Source: a bacterium (GTDB lineage: Bacteria > Gemmatimonadota > Gemmatimonadetes > Longimicrobiales > RSA9). From it: a DNA stretch of 64,000 nucleotides. Position numbers and translations under genes: made by a program. Position 1 is the first letter of the stretch. Every line of letters starts with the position of its first letter. Positions 30,047 to 38,313 of this stretch are shown one piece after another. Location: contig QGVH01000015.1 in the NCBI GenBank assembly GCA_003242735.1, positions 1 to 64,000 of the forward strand. The letters run 5' to 3'. The notes below the pieces were generated by a model. The model saw nothing but the letters and a program-made list of their open reading frames with translations. It searched no databases and was not told the DNA's origin.

Positions 30047-30977
30047 TCTCCAGCGCCTGAGCGAGGAGGTGGCGCGGGACCCGGGCTCGTCCTCTTTCCT
30101 GCCTCTGGCGGAAGCGTATCGCAGGATGGGGAAGACCCAGGCCGCGCTGCGGGTGTGTCTGCGTGGTCTGGAGCGCAGCCCCGGCCACGTGGGGGGGCAT
30201 CTGCTGCTCGCGCGCCTGTACCTGGAGCTGGGGGACAGGGAGCGCGCGGCGGACGAGTGGGCGGTGGTCGTGCGGATAGACCCCGACAACTTCGACGCGC
30301 ACCGGGGCCTCGGATTCTTCCATCTCGAGCGGGGCGAACTCTCGGCCGCACGCCGGCACCTGGAGCGCGCCGCGCGGATCCGCCCGGGCGAGCCGACGGT
30401 ACGCGAAGCGCTGGGCGTGCTCCGGCGGCGGCAAGGGCATGAGGCCCCCCGTGCGTCCGGCCGTGCGGGGACCAACGCATCGGTGCCCGCGGCGGACCGG
30501 GCACCTGCGGATGGGGCGCGCGAGGCCGGTGCCGCCACTGCAGGCAACGGAGCGTCACCACGGGGTTCGGCGCCACCGGCGACGCCCGGCGGCGGGGGCA
30601 AGGCGGGGCGAGACCCGTCACGGGTGTTCGAGCCCCTCGGCGCGGAGGCTCCGTACCTCGGAGGGTTGTTGCTGGATTCGAAGGGGCTGGTGCTGGCGGG
30701 GTCGTTCCGCACGGACGGCACGGAGCGGGGCGAGATGCTGGGGGCGGTGATCGGCGCGGCGGCAGAGGAGGCGGCGCGCACCGCCGCGCTGCTGTCCATC
30801 GGATCGTGGCGGGGGATCCTGCTGGAGACGGACCGCGCGCTGCTGCACGTGACGCCGCTGGAACGGGATCTCCTCGTGCTGACCGCGGCTGCCCGTGGGA
30901 CGCCCGTGGGCTGGATGCTCCGCGCCGCGGAACGGACGGCGAAGCTCGCGCGCGAGTTCCTCGAGGGAGAGGTATGA
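30021..30977 (+). CDS. TPR protein with C-terminal roadblock/LC7-like domain
   Basis: 318 residues. Three TPRs occupy about 15-135, a Gly/Ala/Pro linker about 140-205, and the C-terminal about 210-318 looks like a roadblock/LC7 fold (LGGLLLDSKGLVLAGSF, then a helix, then ILLETDRALLHVTPL). Roadblock proteins such as MglB act on small GTPases. It overlaps the preceding gene by 26 bases and the next by four. The roadblock call is from pattern only and is less certain than for the next two genes. Confidence 0.8.
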   Translation: MTSGPAIADLQRLSEEVARDPGSSSFLPLAEAYRRMGKTQAALRVCLRGLERSPGHVGGHLLLARLYLELGDRERAADEWAVVVRIDPDNFDAHRGLGFFHLERGELSAARRHLERAARIRPGEPTVREALGVLRRRQGHEAPRASGRAGTNASVPAADRAPADGAREAGAATAGNGASPRGSAPPATPGGGGKAGRDPSRVFEPLGAEAPYLGGLLLDSKGLVLAGSFRTDGTERGEMLGAVIGAAAEEAARTAALLSIGSWRGILLETDRALLHVTPLERDLLVLTAAARGTPVGWMLRAAERTAKLAREFLEGEV

Positions 30978-31321
30978 GCGACGTCGTGTCCGCCACGCTC
31001 AGCCGACTCAGTCGAGTGCCCGGCGTCCGCAGCGCGCTGATCGTGGACGCCGAGGCCGGCGTGCCCGTCGCATCGGAACTCGGTGAAGGCACGTCCGGTG
31101 AGGCGGTCGCCGCGCTGACGGCATCGTTGTTCCAGCGGACCGAGCGGGCGGCGCGGGACGCGGCGCTCGGGGAGCTCGGCTTGCTCCAACTCGAGACCGA
31201 CGAAGGCTACGTGGTGGTCGCGGGCGGCCGGCCGCTGCTCGTGGTGGTGATCGCCGACCGCGATGCGCAGCTCGGGTTGATCCGTCTCGAGACGGACCGT
31301 GCCGTGGAGGCGCTGCGATGA
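30974..31321 (+). CDS. Roadblock/LC7-domain protein, MglB-like
   Basis: 115 residues, a stand-alone roadblock domain: SRLSRVPGVRSALIVDAEAG, a helix rich in Ala (EAVAALTASLFQRTERAA) and LLQLETDEGYVVVAGG, LLVVVIADRDAQLGLIRLE. This pattern is that of MglB and related GTPase regulators. The ATG overlaps the previous stop (ATGA) and its stop overlaps the next start. With the neighbouring MglA-like gene it is the best candidate GTPase-activating or partner protein. Confidence 0.85.
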   Translation: MSDVVSATLSRLSRVPGVRSALIVDAEAGVPVASELGEGTSGEAVAALTASLFQRTERAARDAALGELGLLQLETDEGYVVVAGGRPLLVVVIADRDAQLGLIRLETDRAVEALR

Positions 31322-31815
31322 GGCGAGGAGACATGGCGCGGCTGAACGAGGTGCTGCGCGAGCCGATGCGCGTCTTCGTCCGCGAGTCGCGGGCGCACAT
31401 CGCGCTCCTGGTGAACGCGAGTGGTCAGGTGCTGGCGCAGCACGGGTTCGTCGGGCGCTACCAGGTGATGAACGTGGCGGCGCTCGCGGCGGCGGCGAAC
31501 GCGTCCGCCCGGGTCCTGGCGGACCTCACCGGGGCGGGCCGATGGCAGTACCTGCATCACGCGGGTCGCAGCCGGCAACTCTTCCTGGCGCCGTTCTCGA
31601 CGCCGTCCGAGGAGTTGATCTTGGTCGCGATCTTCGACGAGCACTCGACCCTCGGGCTCGTGGAGTTGTTCTTCCAACGCTTCGCGGACGAGGTCCGGCG
31701 CTTGCCCGAGTTCTCCGAGGCGCTCCCGCCGGTGAGCGCGGCCGCGTTCGAGGGTGAGCTCGAGGCGGGGCTGGATCGCATCTTCGCGCCGCAGCAATCG
31801 GGAGAGGAGACCTGA
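31318..31815 (+). CDS. Roadblock-like protein preceding mglA
   Basis: 165 residues. A roadblock-like core (RAHIALLVNASGQVLAQHGF, NVAALAAAANASARVLADL, QLFLAPFSTPSEELILVAIFD) is followed by a helical C-terminal extension ending in DRIFAP. A second ATG at 31333 behind GAGGAG could be the true start. Together with the 30021 and 30974 products it gives three roadblock proteins in a row, which may form homo- or heterodimers. The stop and the mglA ATG touch (TGATG). Confidence 0.82.
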   Translation: MRRGDMARLNEVLREPMRVFVRESRAHIALLVNASGQVLAQHGFVGRYQVMNVAALAAAANASARVLADLTGAGRWQYLHHAGRSRQLFLAPFSTPSEELILVAIFDEHSTLGLVELFFQRFADEVRRLPEFSEALPPVSAAAFEGELEAGLDRIFAPQQSGEET

Positions 31816-32426
31816 TGGCGCTGGTCAGCCACGCCACCCGGGAGATCACTTGCAAGATCGTCTACTACGGCCCGGGGCGGTCGGGGAAGACGACGAATCT
31901 GCAGCATGTCCACGCGAAGACGCCGGCCGCTCGCCGGGGACAGCTCGTCTCGCTGGCGACGGACACGGATCGCACGCTGTTCTTCGACTTCCTGCCGCTG
32001 GACCTCGGCTCGATCTCGGGCTACCGGACCCGGCTGCAGCTCTACACGGTTCCCGGGCAGGTCTACTACAACTCGACGCGGAAGCTCGTGCTGCGCGGCG
32101 CCGACGGGGTGGTGTTCGTCGCGGACTCGCAACCCCAGCAGCTCGAAGAGAACATCGAGAGCCTGCGGAACCTGCACGAGAACCTGATCGAGCAGGGAAC
32201 GGACGTGCGGGACGTGCCCATGGTCATCCAGTTCAACAAGCAAGACCTGCCGGGGGCGATGCCGGCCGCCGAGCTGGACGACATTCTCAATTTCAGGGGC
32301 GTCCCGTCCATCTGCGCGTCGGCGCTGAGTGGCTGGGGCGTGTTCGAGACGCTGCGGGCGATCAGTGAGCTGACGCTGCGGCGAGTGGCGCTATCGCTCC
32401 GGCGGCGGGTGACGCCGGGAGCGTGA
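31815..32426 (+). CDS. mglA: MglA-family small Ras-like GTPase
   Basis: 203 residues, near the size of Myxococcus MglA. P-loop GPGRSGKT (19-26), DTDRTLFFDFLPLDLG, LYTVPGQVYYN, GVVFVADSQ and the base-binding FNKQDLP are MglA hallmarks. Three diagnostic residues fall at the same numbers as in M. xanthus MglA: Arg53 and Gln82 (catalysis) and Thr78, which replaces the usual Ras aspartate. MglA-GTP marks the leading pole and controls gliding and type IV pili; roadblock MglB stimulates hydrolysis. The adjacent roadblock genes and chemosensory genes fit the same logic. Confidence 0.93.
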   Translation: MALVSHATREITCKIVYYGPGRSGKTTNLQHVHAKTPAARRGQLVSLATDTDRTLFFDFLPLDLGSISGYRTRLQLYTVPGQVYYNSTRKLVLRGADGVVFVADSQPQQLEENIESLRNLHENLIEQGTDVRDVPMVIQFNKQDLPGAMPAAELDDILNFRGVPSICASALSGWGVFETLRAISELTLRRVALSLRRRVTPGA

Positions 32427-32440
32427 GGTAGGCGAGGGCT

Positions 32441-34219
32441 ATGGCCTGGTTGGAGCTGGATCCGCGCTTCACGTTCGAGGCGTTCGTCATCGGAGCGGCG
32501 AACCGGCTGGCGGCTGCTGCGGCACGCCGGGTGGCCGAATCGCCGGGGGCATCGTACAACCCGCTCTTCATCTACAGCGCCTCCGGCCTGGGGAAGACGC
32601 ACCTGATCAACGCGATCGGGCATCACGCGCGGCGGCTCCATCCGCACATCAACGTGGTCTACGACTCGCTCGAGCACTTCACGTCGGAGATCACGGCGGC
32701 GATCGAGGCGGGTGAGCGGGATGCGTTCCGGCAGCGAGTGAGCGGGACCGGGATCCTGCTGCTGGATGACGTGCAGTTCCTCGCCGGTCAGCGGCGCATG
32801 CAGGAAGAGCTGCTGCGGGTGTGGGATGCGTTGTCCAGCCGTGGCGGCCAGGTGGTCCTGGCGAGCGACCGGCCGCCGCCGGAGATCGACGGCCTCGATG
32901 ACCGGCTCCAGTCGCGGTTCTCGGGTGGCCTGATCGTGGACATCGGGCCGCCGGATTACGAGACGCGGGTCGCCATCGTGCGTCGGAAGGCGGAGGAGCG
33001 AGGGCAGGTGCTGGGGCCGGGCGTGGCCGAGGCGCTGGCGCGCATCCCGTTCACCAACGTGCGGGAGCTCCAGGGGGCGCTGAACCGAGTCATCGCGGTA
33101 CAGGAACTGGAGGGGCGCACCGTCACCCCCGAAGAGGTCGCCCGCTTGTTGGGCGCGGGATCGGCCGGCGTGCCGGCACCGCAAAGCGACCTGCCCGATT
33201 TCCTGACCGACCTCGCCGCAGCGCCGGCGGCGCACTCGCTGGAGTCGGCGGTCGAACGCCGGCTGACGGAGGCGATCCGGCGCTGGGAGGCGGAGGGCTA
33301 CCGCACCCGTAGACTGGAGGGCGCCCGTCGTCGCGCCGCCGCAGGCGAGGATGTGGAACCCATCATCCACGGGTACGAGGCGGACGTCGAACGGCTGCGC
33401 GAGATCGTCGCGGAGATCAGCTCGCTGGACCCGGCCGCGCCCGAGCTGCAGGAATACGAGGTGTTGCGCGACCCGGACCGGATCGCGGATGCCGAAGAGC
33501 TCCTCGCCCAGGTCCGGGAACGTACACGGCCGTTGCCCGCGCCTCCGCCGGGGCTCACCTTCGCCGACCTCGCGCTCGCCCCGGATCTGTTCGCGGTGCG
33601 TGCGGCGGCTGCTGTCTTGGAGGCGCCGGGCAAACGCTACAACCCGCTTTTCGTGTACGGCCCGCAGGGTGCCGGCAAGAGTCTCCTCCTGGCCACGCTG
33701 GGTTCGGAGCTCAAGGCGCGGTATCCGGAGATGCGCGTCGTGTACGTGGATGCGCGCGCGTTCGCCGGCGATCTGATCGAGGCGCTCGAGCACAACCGGG
33801 TCGAGAGTTGGCGGGGGAGCTATCGGCGGGCGCACGCGCTGTTGATCGACGGCGTGGATGCGCTCGCGGAGACGGAGCGCGCCCAGGAAGAGCTGTTCCA
33901 CCTGTTCGACGCACTGCACCGGTCCGGTGCGCAGCTCGCATTCGCCGCGCGCCAGCACCCCGCGCGGATCGCGGGTCTCCAGGAACGGCTGAAGACGCGG
34001 CTGGAGAGCGGCTTGGTGGTGGAGCTGCCACCGCCGCCCGTCGAGGGCTTCACCCTCGTGGACTGGGACGCCGAGCTGGGGTGGGGCGGCGCGCCGGCCG
34101 GGGCGGCGAGCCCGATCCAGCCCACCGGGCGGCACAAGGACGAGTGGTTCCTCTCGCGCGAGAAGGTCGTCTGGGACTGGCCGTACGCCGCGGATTGGGT
34201 CGTCGAGGAGCTGGAGTAG
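32441..34219 (+). CDS. Tandem DnaA-like AAA+ protein (two ATPase modules, no DNA-binding domain)
   Basis: 592 residues. Module 1 (about 1-235) reads like DnaA domain III: FTFEAFVIGAANRLAAAAA, YNPLFIYSASGLGKTH (Lys52, Thr53), ILLLDDVQFLAG (Asp109-Asp110), DRLQSRF and NVRELQGALNR. A charged helical linker (about 260-370) follows. Module 2 (about 372-530) repeats YNPLFVYGPQGAGKS (Lys413), but its Walker B is LLIDGVDAL (Asp470-Gly471), so hydrolysis there is doubtful. DnaA domain IV and its HTH signature are absent, ruling out a normal replication initiator. It ends in a Trp-rich tail. It lies 14 bases after mglA and four before the second DUF4388 gene. Function unknown; an ATP-driven oligomer or switch in the GTPase pathway is my inference. 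Confidence 0.88.
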   Translation: MAWLELDPRFTFEAFVIGAANRLAAAAARRVAESPGASYNPLFIYSASGLGKTHLINAIGHHARRLHPHINVVYDSLEHFTSEITAAIEAGERDAFRQRVSGTGILLLDDVQFLAGQRRMQEELLRVWDALSSRGGQVVLASDRPPPEIDGLDDRLQSRFSGGLIVDIGPPDYETRVAIVRRKAEERGQVLGPGVAEALARIPFTNVRELQGALNRVIAVQELEGRTVTPEEVARLLGAGSAGVPAPQSDLPDFLTDLAAAPAAHSLESAVERRLTEAIRRWEAEGYRTRRLEGARRRAAAGEDVEPIIHGYEADVERLREIVAEISSLDPAAPELQEYEVLRDPDRIADAEELLAQVRERTRPLPAPPPGLTFADLALAPDLFAVRAAAAVLEAPGKRYNPLFVYGPQGAGKSLLLATLGSELKARYPEMRVVYVDARAFAGDLIEALEHNRVESWRGSYRRAHALLIDGVDALAETERAQEELFHLFDALHRSGAQLAFAARQHPARIAGLQERLKTRLESGLVVELPPPPVEGFTLVDWDAELGWGGAPAGAASPIQPTGRHKDEWFLSREKVVWDWPYAADWVVEELE

Positions 34220-34223
34220 CCCG

Positions 34224-35852
34224 ATGGCGATCAAGGGGAGCCTGAAAGAGGCCAGCCTGGCCGATGTCTGCCAACTGCTCGCCCTCGGCCAGAAGACCGG
34301 CTGCCTGTCCGTCACCGACCGGTCGAACTTGGGCCAGATTTATTTCGATCAGGGCAGGATCACGTACGCGTGCGTTGTGAACCGCCGGGACCGGCTCGCC
34401 GACCTCCTCGTACGAGACGGCATCATCACGCAGGACCAGCTGCGGAGCGCGCTGGAGCAGCAGTCGCGCAACCCGGACCTCCGCCTCGCCGAGATCCTGG
34501 TCGAGCGGCGCCTCGTCCGGCCGGAGCAGCTCGAGGGATACGTCCGTAGAGAGGTCGAGGAGGCGGTCTATCACCTGTTCACGTGGTCGCAGGGCACCTT
34601 CTTCTTCGAGGCCAACAAGAGGCCGCCGGAAGGCGAGCCCCTCACCTCCATCAATCCGGAGGGGCTGCTCCTGGAAGCCGCAAGGCGCGTGGATGAGTGG
34701 AGCCTGATCGCGAAGAAGATCCCGTCGCTCGACCTGATCTTCGAGGCGGACCAAGAGCGCGTGCGGAGCGCGGGCGTCGAGTTGACGCCGGAGCAGGAGC
34801 GGGTGCTGCCGCTGCTCGATGGGACCCGGACGCTGCGGCAGATCGCGGATCAGACCGGCCTGGTCGAGTTCGACGTCGGCAAGGCGGTGTTCGGCCTCCT
34901 CCAGGCCGGCTTCGCCCACCGGATGGGCACGCGGGCGCTGCCGGTGAACGGGAGCCGGGTGAAGGAGGCGGCGGTGGTGGAGCACCGGAACCTGGGCGTG
35001 GCGTTCTACCGCGCCGGGATGATGGATGAAGCGGCGCGGGAGTTCCGACAGGTCCTGGAACTCCAGCCGGACGAGCCGAGCGCCGGGTTCCACCTGGCGC
35101 TGCTCGCGCTGCGGCAGGGCAGGGAACGAGAGGCGGTCCGTCGGTTGAAGATGCTGGTGGAGGCCTCCGGCAGGAGCTACGCGGCGTTCGTCAACCTCGC
35201 CTTCGCGTTCATGCGTCTCGGCCGTCCGGAGGACGCGCTGCTCGCCCTGCACGAGGCGGAGGCGATCCGGCCGGCCACGCCGAAGGTCGCGCTGATGCGC
35301 GCGGCGATCCACATCGCGAGGGGCGACACGGACGGGGCGACGGAGACGCTGGCCGAATACCAACTGCGGCTCCGACCGGGGGACATGCCGGCGGCGCCGT
35401 TCTACCACTTCGCTGCCCTGGTCGCGTGCCTCGCCGGCCGGCTGGACATGGCGCAGACGACCATCGAGGAGGGGCTCACCACCCACCCGGAGTGCGCACC
35501 GCTGCTGCTGCTCGCAGGGGCGATCGCCGAGCGCCGCGGCGACCTCGACCGGGCGGCGCGCTACTACGAGAAGGCGGCGGAGGTCGACCCGAGCCTGCCG
35601 CAGGTGCACAAGAACCTGGGCGACATCGCGTATCGCCGGGGCGACCACGACATCGCGTTCGAGTGCTATCATCGCGCGCTGGAGCTCGACCCGCGCCTCG
35701 GTGACGACATCTACACCAAACTCGGCAATCTCCACTTCAAGCGGCTCGACCGCGAGGAGGCGGTGCGCTGCTGGCGCATCGCACTCGAGATCAATCCTGC
35801 GAACCAGGTGGTCCGCAACAACCTGGAGGCGGTGGCGCATGTGGCCGGGTAG
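34224..35852 (+). CDS. DUF4388 (PATAN-like) protein with TPR array, second copy
   Basis: 542 residues. The N-terminus (MAIKGSLKEASLADVCQLLA, then KTGCLSVT) matches that of the 28895 protein, as do LADLLVRDGIITQDQLRSAL, TWSQGTFFFEA, RRVDEWS and the winged-helix-like TLRQIADQTGLVEFDVGKA. About seven TPRs fill 245-540. It is therefore a longer duplicate of the first copy, placed on the other side of the roadblock-MglA-DnaA-like block. No membrane or signal sequence. It overlaps cheR by 14 bases. Confidence 0.88.
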   Translation: MAIKGSLKEASLADVCQLLALGQKTGCLSVTDRSNLGQIYFDQGRITYACVVNRRDRLADLLVRDGIITQDQLRSALEQQSRNPDLRLAEILVERRLVRPEQLEGYVRREVEEAVYHLFTWSQGTFFFEANKRPPEGEPLTSINPEGLLLEAARRVDEWSLIAKKIPSLDLIFEADQERVRSAGVELTPEQERVLPLLDGTRTLRQIADQTGLVEFDVGKAVFGLLQAGFAHRMGTRALPVNGSRVKEAAVVEHRNLGVAFYRAGMMDEAAREFRQVLELQPDEPSAGFHLALLALRQGREREAVRRLKMLVEASGRSYAAFVNLAFAFMRLGRPEDALLALHEAEAIRPATPKVALMRAAIHIARGDTDGATETLAEYQLRLRPGDMPAAPFYHFAALVACLAGRLDMAQTTIEEGLTTHPECAPLLLLAGAIAERRGDLDRAARYYEKAAEVDPSLPQVHKNLGDIAYRRGDHDIAFECYHRALELDPRLGDDIYTKLGNLHFKRLDREEAVRCWRIALEINPANQVVRNNLEAVAHVAG

Positions 35853-36711
35853 ACGGACGCGTGGCTGGACGGCGCTGCCGCTGGCGTACGGGGACCTCGA
35901 CGAAGCGGATGCGCGGGAGCTCCAGGCGCTGAAAAAGCAGGTGGAGGAGGACTCCGGCCTGCGCTGCGATGGTTACAAAGAGAAGTGCCTGCGTCGCAGG
36001 ATCGCGGTGCGCATGCGAGCGCGGGGCGTGCATCGGTACGCGGATTACGCGGCGTTGCTCCGCTCCGATCCCAGCGAGTACGACCGGCTGCTCGCGGCGA
36101 TCGTGATCAACGTCAGCAAGTTCTTCCGAAACTTCGAAGTGTGGGAGGCGCTGAGGGAGCGGGTGGTGCCCGCGCTGCTGGATTTGGATGAACGTCCTCT
36201 CAGGATCTGGAGCGCGGGGACGGCGGGCGGAGAGGAGGCCCATTCGATCGCGATCCTGTTCCTGGAGGCGCTGGGGGGTGCGGGGAGTGACGATCCGCGC
36301 CTCGAGCAAATCCGCGTACTGGGCACGGACATCGATGGCGAGAGCCTCGAGGTCGCCCGTCGTGGCGAGTACGGTGAGCTCGCGCTGAGCGAGATGCCGG
36401 CGCAGATGCGCGCGCGCTGGTTCGAGGGCGAGAAGCCGTGGCGGCTCCGGCCGGAGCCGCGGCGGATGGTCGAATTCCGGACGCTGGACCTGATGCGGGA
36501 TCCGTTCCCGCAGGGTCAGCACCTGATCCTCTGTCGCAATGTGATCATCTACTTCGAGCGGGCGGTGCAGGAAGAGCTGTTCATACGCTTCCGGGATGCG
36601 CTCGCGCCGGGGGGATACCTGGTCCTGGGGAAGGTGGAGACGATCTTCGGCCCGGCGGCTGCGTCTTTCCGGCAAGTCGCCCCACGTGAAAGGATCTACC
36701 AACGGGCATGA
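35839..36711 (+). CDS. cheR: CheR receptor methyltransferase
   Basis: 290 residues from ATG 35839, with GGAGG nine bases upstream. The N-terminal helical domain includes LRCDGYKEKCLRRRIAVRM. The SAM-binding domain has IWSAGTAGGEEAHSIAIL (motif I), LGTDIDGESL, VEFRTLDL and LILCRNVIIYF. It methylates glutamates on chemoreceptors using S-adenosylmethionine. No receptor gene is present in the window. The stop and the cheD start overlap (ATGA). Confidence 0.93.
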   Translation: MWPGRRTRGWTALPLAYGDLDEADARELQALKKQVEEDSGLRCDGYKEKCLRRRIAVRMRARGVHRYADYAALLRSDPSEYDRLLAAIVINVSKFFRNFEVWEALRERVVPALLDLDERPLRIWSAGTAGGEEAHSIAILFLEALGGAGSDDPRLEQIRVLGTDIDGESLEVARRGEYGELALSEMPAQMRARWFEGEKPWRLRPEPRRMVEFRTLDLMRDPFPQGQHLILCRNVIIYFERAVQEELFIRFRDALAPGGYLVLGKVETIFGPAAASFRQVAPRERIYQRA

Positions 36712-37217
36712 TCGGGCATGCTGCGCTGAGGCTGGAGCAACGCGTGATGGTGCGCGTGGGCGAGGTACGCGTCGCGACGGCGGGAGTGACCCTGGTGGCG
36801 CTGGGTCTGGGCTCGTGCGTTGCGATCGTGCTGTACGACCCCCAGGCCAAGGTCGCGGGCCTGGCCCACGTGCTGCTGCCGGATCCGAGTGCCGCTCGGC
36901 ACGGCGGGGCGCCGGGACGGTTCGCGACGACGGCGGTTCCGCACCTCATCCAGGCGATGCAGGAACACGGTGCGGCGCGGGAGCGCATGTATGGCCGGTT
37001 GGTCGGCGGCGCGAACATGTTCCCCCAGCTCACGGCGAGCGGCGGGGGCACGCTCGGGATGCGGAACGTGGCCGCGGCGCGCGCGGCGTTGAGAATGGCG
37101 GGGATCGCCCTCCGTGGCGAGGATGTCGGCGGGGAACACGGGCGCTCGGTCTACGTTCACGCCGCCGACGGACGAATCCTGGTGCGATCGGTGCGTCACG
37201 CCGATGTCACCCTATGA
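36708..37217 (+). CDS. cheD: CheD receptor deamidase
   Basis: 169 residues with the catalytic triad in context: Cys37 (LGLGSCVAI), His54 (GLAHVLLP) and a Thr in RFATTAVPHL. CheD deamidates receptor glutamines and also binds CheC, enhancing its phosphatase activity; cheC is in the same operon. NMFPQL and VGGEHGRSVYVHAADG are further family stretches. It overlaps cheR by four bases and cheB by 14. Confidence 0.93.
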   Translation: MIGHAALRLEQRVMVRVGEVRVATAGVTLVALGLGSCVAIVLYDPQAKVAGLAHVLLPDPSAARHGGAPGRFATTAVPHLIQAMQEHGAARERMYGRLVGGANMFPQLTASGGGTLGMRNVAAARAALRMAGIALRGEDVGGEHGRSVYVHAADGRILVRSVRHADVTL

Positions 37218-38313
37218 GCGGGTGCGTCCGGGCACGCGTCCGGCCACGGTGCTGGTGGTCGAGGACAGCGCGCTCATGCGGCGGCTCGTGGTCGACCTCA
37301 TCGAAGGATCGGGCGAGTTCCGCGTCGTGGCGGAGGCGCGCACGGGCTACGAGGCGATCCGTCTGGTCCATGAGAGAGACCCCGACCTGATCACACTGGA
37401 CCTCGAGCTCCCGGATCTCGGCGGCCTCGAGACACTGGGCTACATCATGAGCGAGGCGCCGAGGCCGGTGATCATCCTCTCGGCGCACAGCGGCGCGGAG
37501 CAGACGTTCCGTGCGCTGGACTACGGCGCGGTGGATTTCGTGGTGAAGCCGGGCGGAGATGAGCAGACCCAGGTCGAAGGTCTCCGCCACCGGCTGCTCG
37601 AGGCGTTGCGTGCGGCAGCCGTCGCCCAGCTCGCCAACCTGCCCGTGGTCGTGCCCGAGCGCGCGGCGCGTGGGGCGCGGCGCGCGCATCGAGCGGCGGG
37701 TGTCGGCGCGCCGGCGGCGGACGACGCAGCGCCGTACGCCGTTGCGGTCGCGGCGTCGACGGGCGGGCCGCGGGCGCTCGCCACGCTGGTGTCACGACTG
37801 CCGGAAGGTCTCCCCGCCGCGGTCTTCGTCGTCCAGCACATGCCTGCGCGCTTCACACGCTCGCTGGCCGAGCGTCTGAACGCGGCCAGTGCACTGCCCG
37901 TGGCAGAAGCGAGGCCGGATGAGCCGGCACGGGCCGGGCGTGTGTACGTTGCTCCCGGCGGTGTGCACATGACGCTGGCGCGGAGAGACGGCAGGATCAC
38001 GCTACGGCTCGAGGAAACCGAGCCCGTGTGGGGGGTACGACCTGCGGCGGACGTGCTGTTCGCGGCCGTCGCACGCCACTTCGGCCCGCGGAGCTGCGGC
38101 GTCGTGCTGACCGGCATGGGCCGGGACGGCACGGAAGGGTTGAGGGCGATCCGCGAAGTGGGCGGCTGGACCATCGCCCAGGACCGCGAGACGTCCGTGA
38201 TCTATGGCATGCCGCGATCGGCCGCGCAGTTCGCGCGGGAGGTGCTGCCGATCGACCGTATCGCCGATGCGATCGCGGAACGAGTTGCGAGTCGCGTGGG
38301 AGGGCGTGGATGA
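37204..38313 (+). CDS. cheB: CheB receptor methylesterase/response regulator
   Basis: 369 residues. The receiver domain (about 12-135) has Asp66 as phospho-acceptor (ITLDLELPDLGG). After a linker, the methylesterase domain shows the catalytic triad Ser185 (AASTGGP), His212 (VQHMPARF) and Asp308 (TGMGRDG). It removes methyl groups from chemoreceptors when phosphorylated by CheA, giving adaptation with CheR. Start at ATG 37204 within cheD; stop overlaps the next gene (ATGA). Confidence 0.94.
   Translation: MSPYERVRPGTRPATVLVVEDSALMRRLVVDLIEGSGEFRVVAEARTGYEAIRLVHERDPDLITLDLELPDLGGLETLGYIMSEAPRPVIILSAHSGAEQTFRALDYGAVDFVVKPGGDEQTQVEGLRHRLLEALRAAAVAQLANLPVVVPERAARGARRAHRAAGVGAPAADDAAPYAVAVAASTGGPRALATLVSRLPEGLPAAVFVVQHMPARFTRSLAERLNAASALPVAEARPDEPARAGRVYVAPGGVHMTLARRDGRITLRLEETEPVWGVRPAADVLFAAVARHFGPRSCGVVLTGMGRDGTEGLRAIREVGGWTIAQDRETSVIYGMPRSAAQFAREVLPIDRIADAIAERVASRVGGRG

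Noticed and set aside
32441..34219. Chromosomal replication initiator DnaA and an origin
   Set aside because: No domain IV HTH, no DnaN or RpmH neighbour, no DnaA-box cluster and an extra AAA+ module; it is a DnaA relative with another job.
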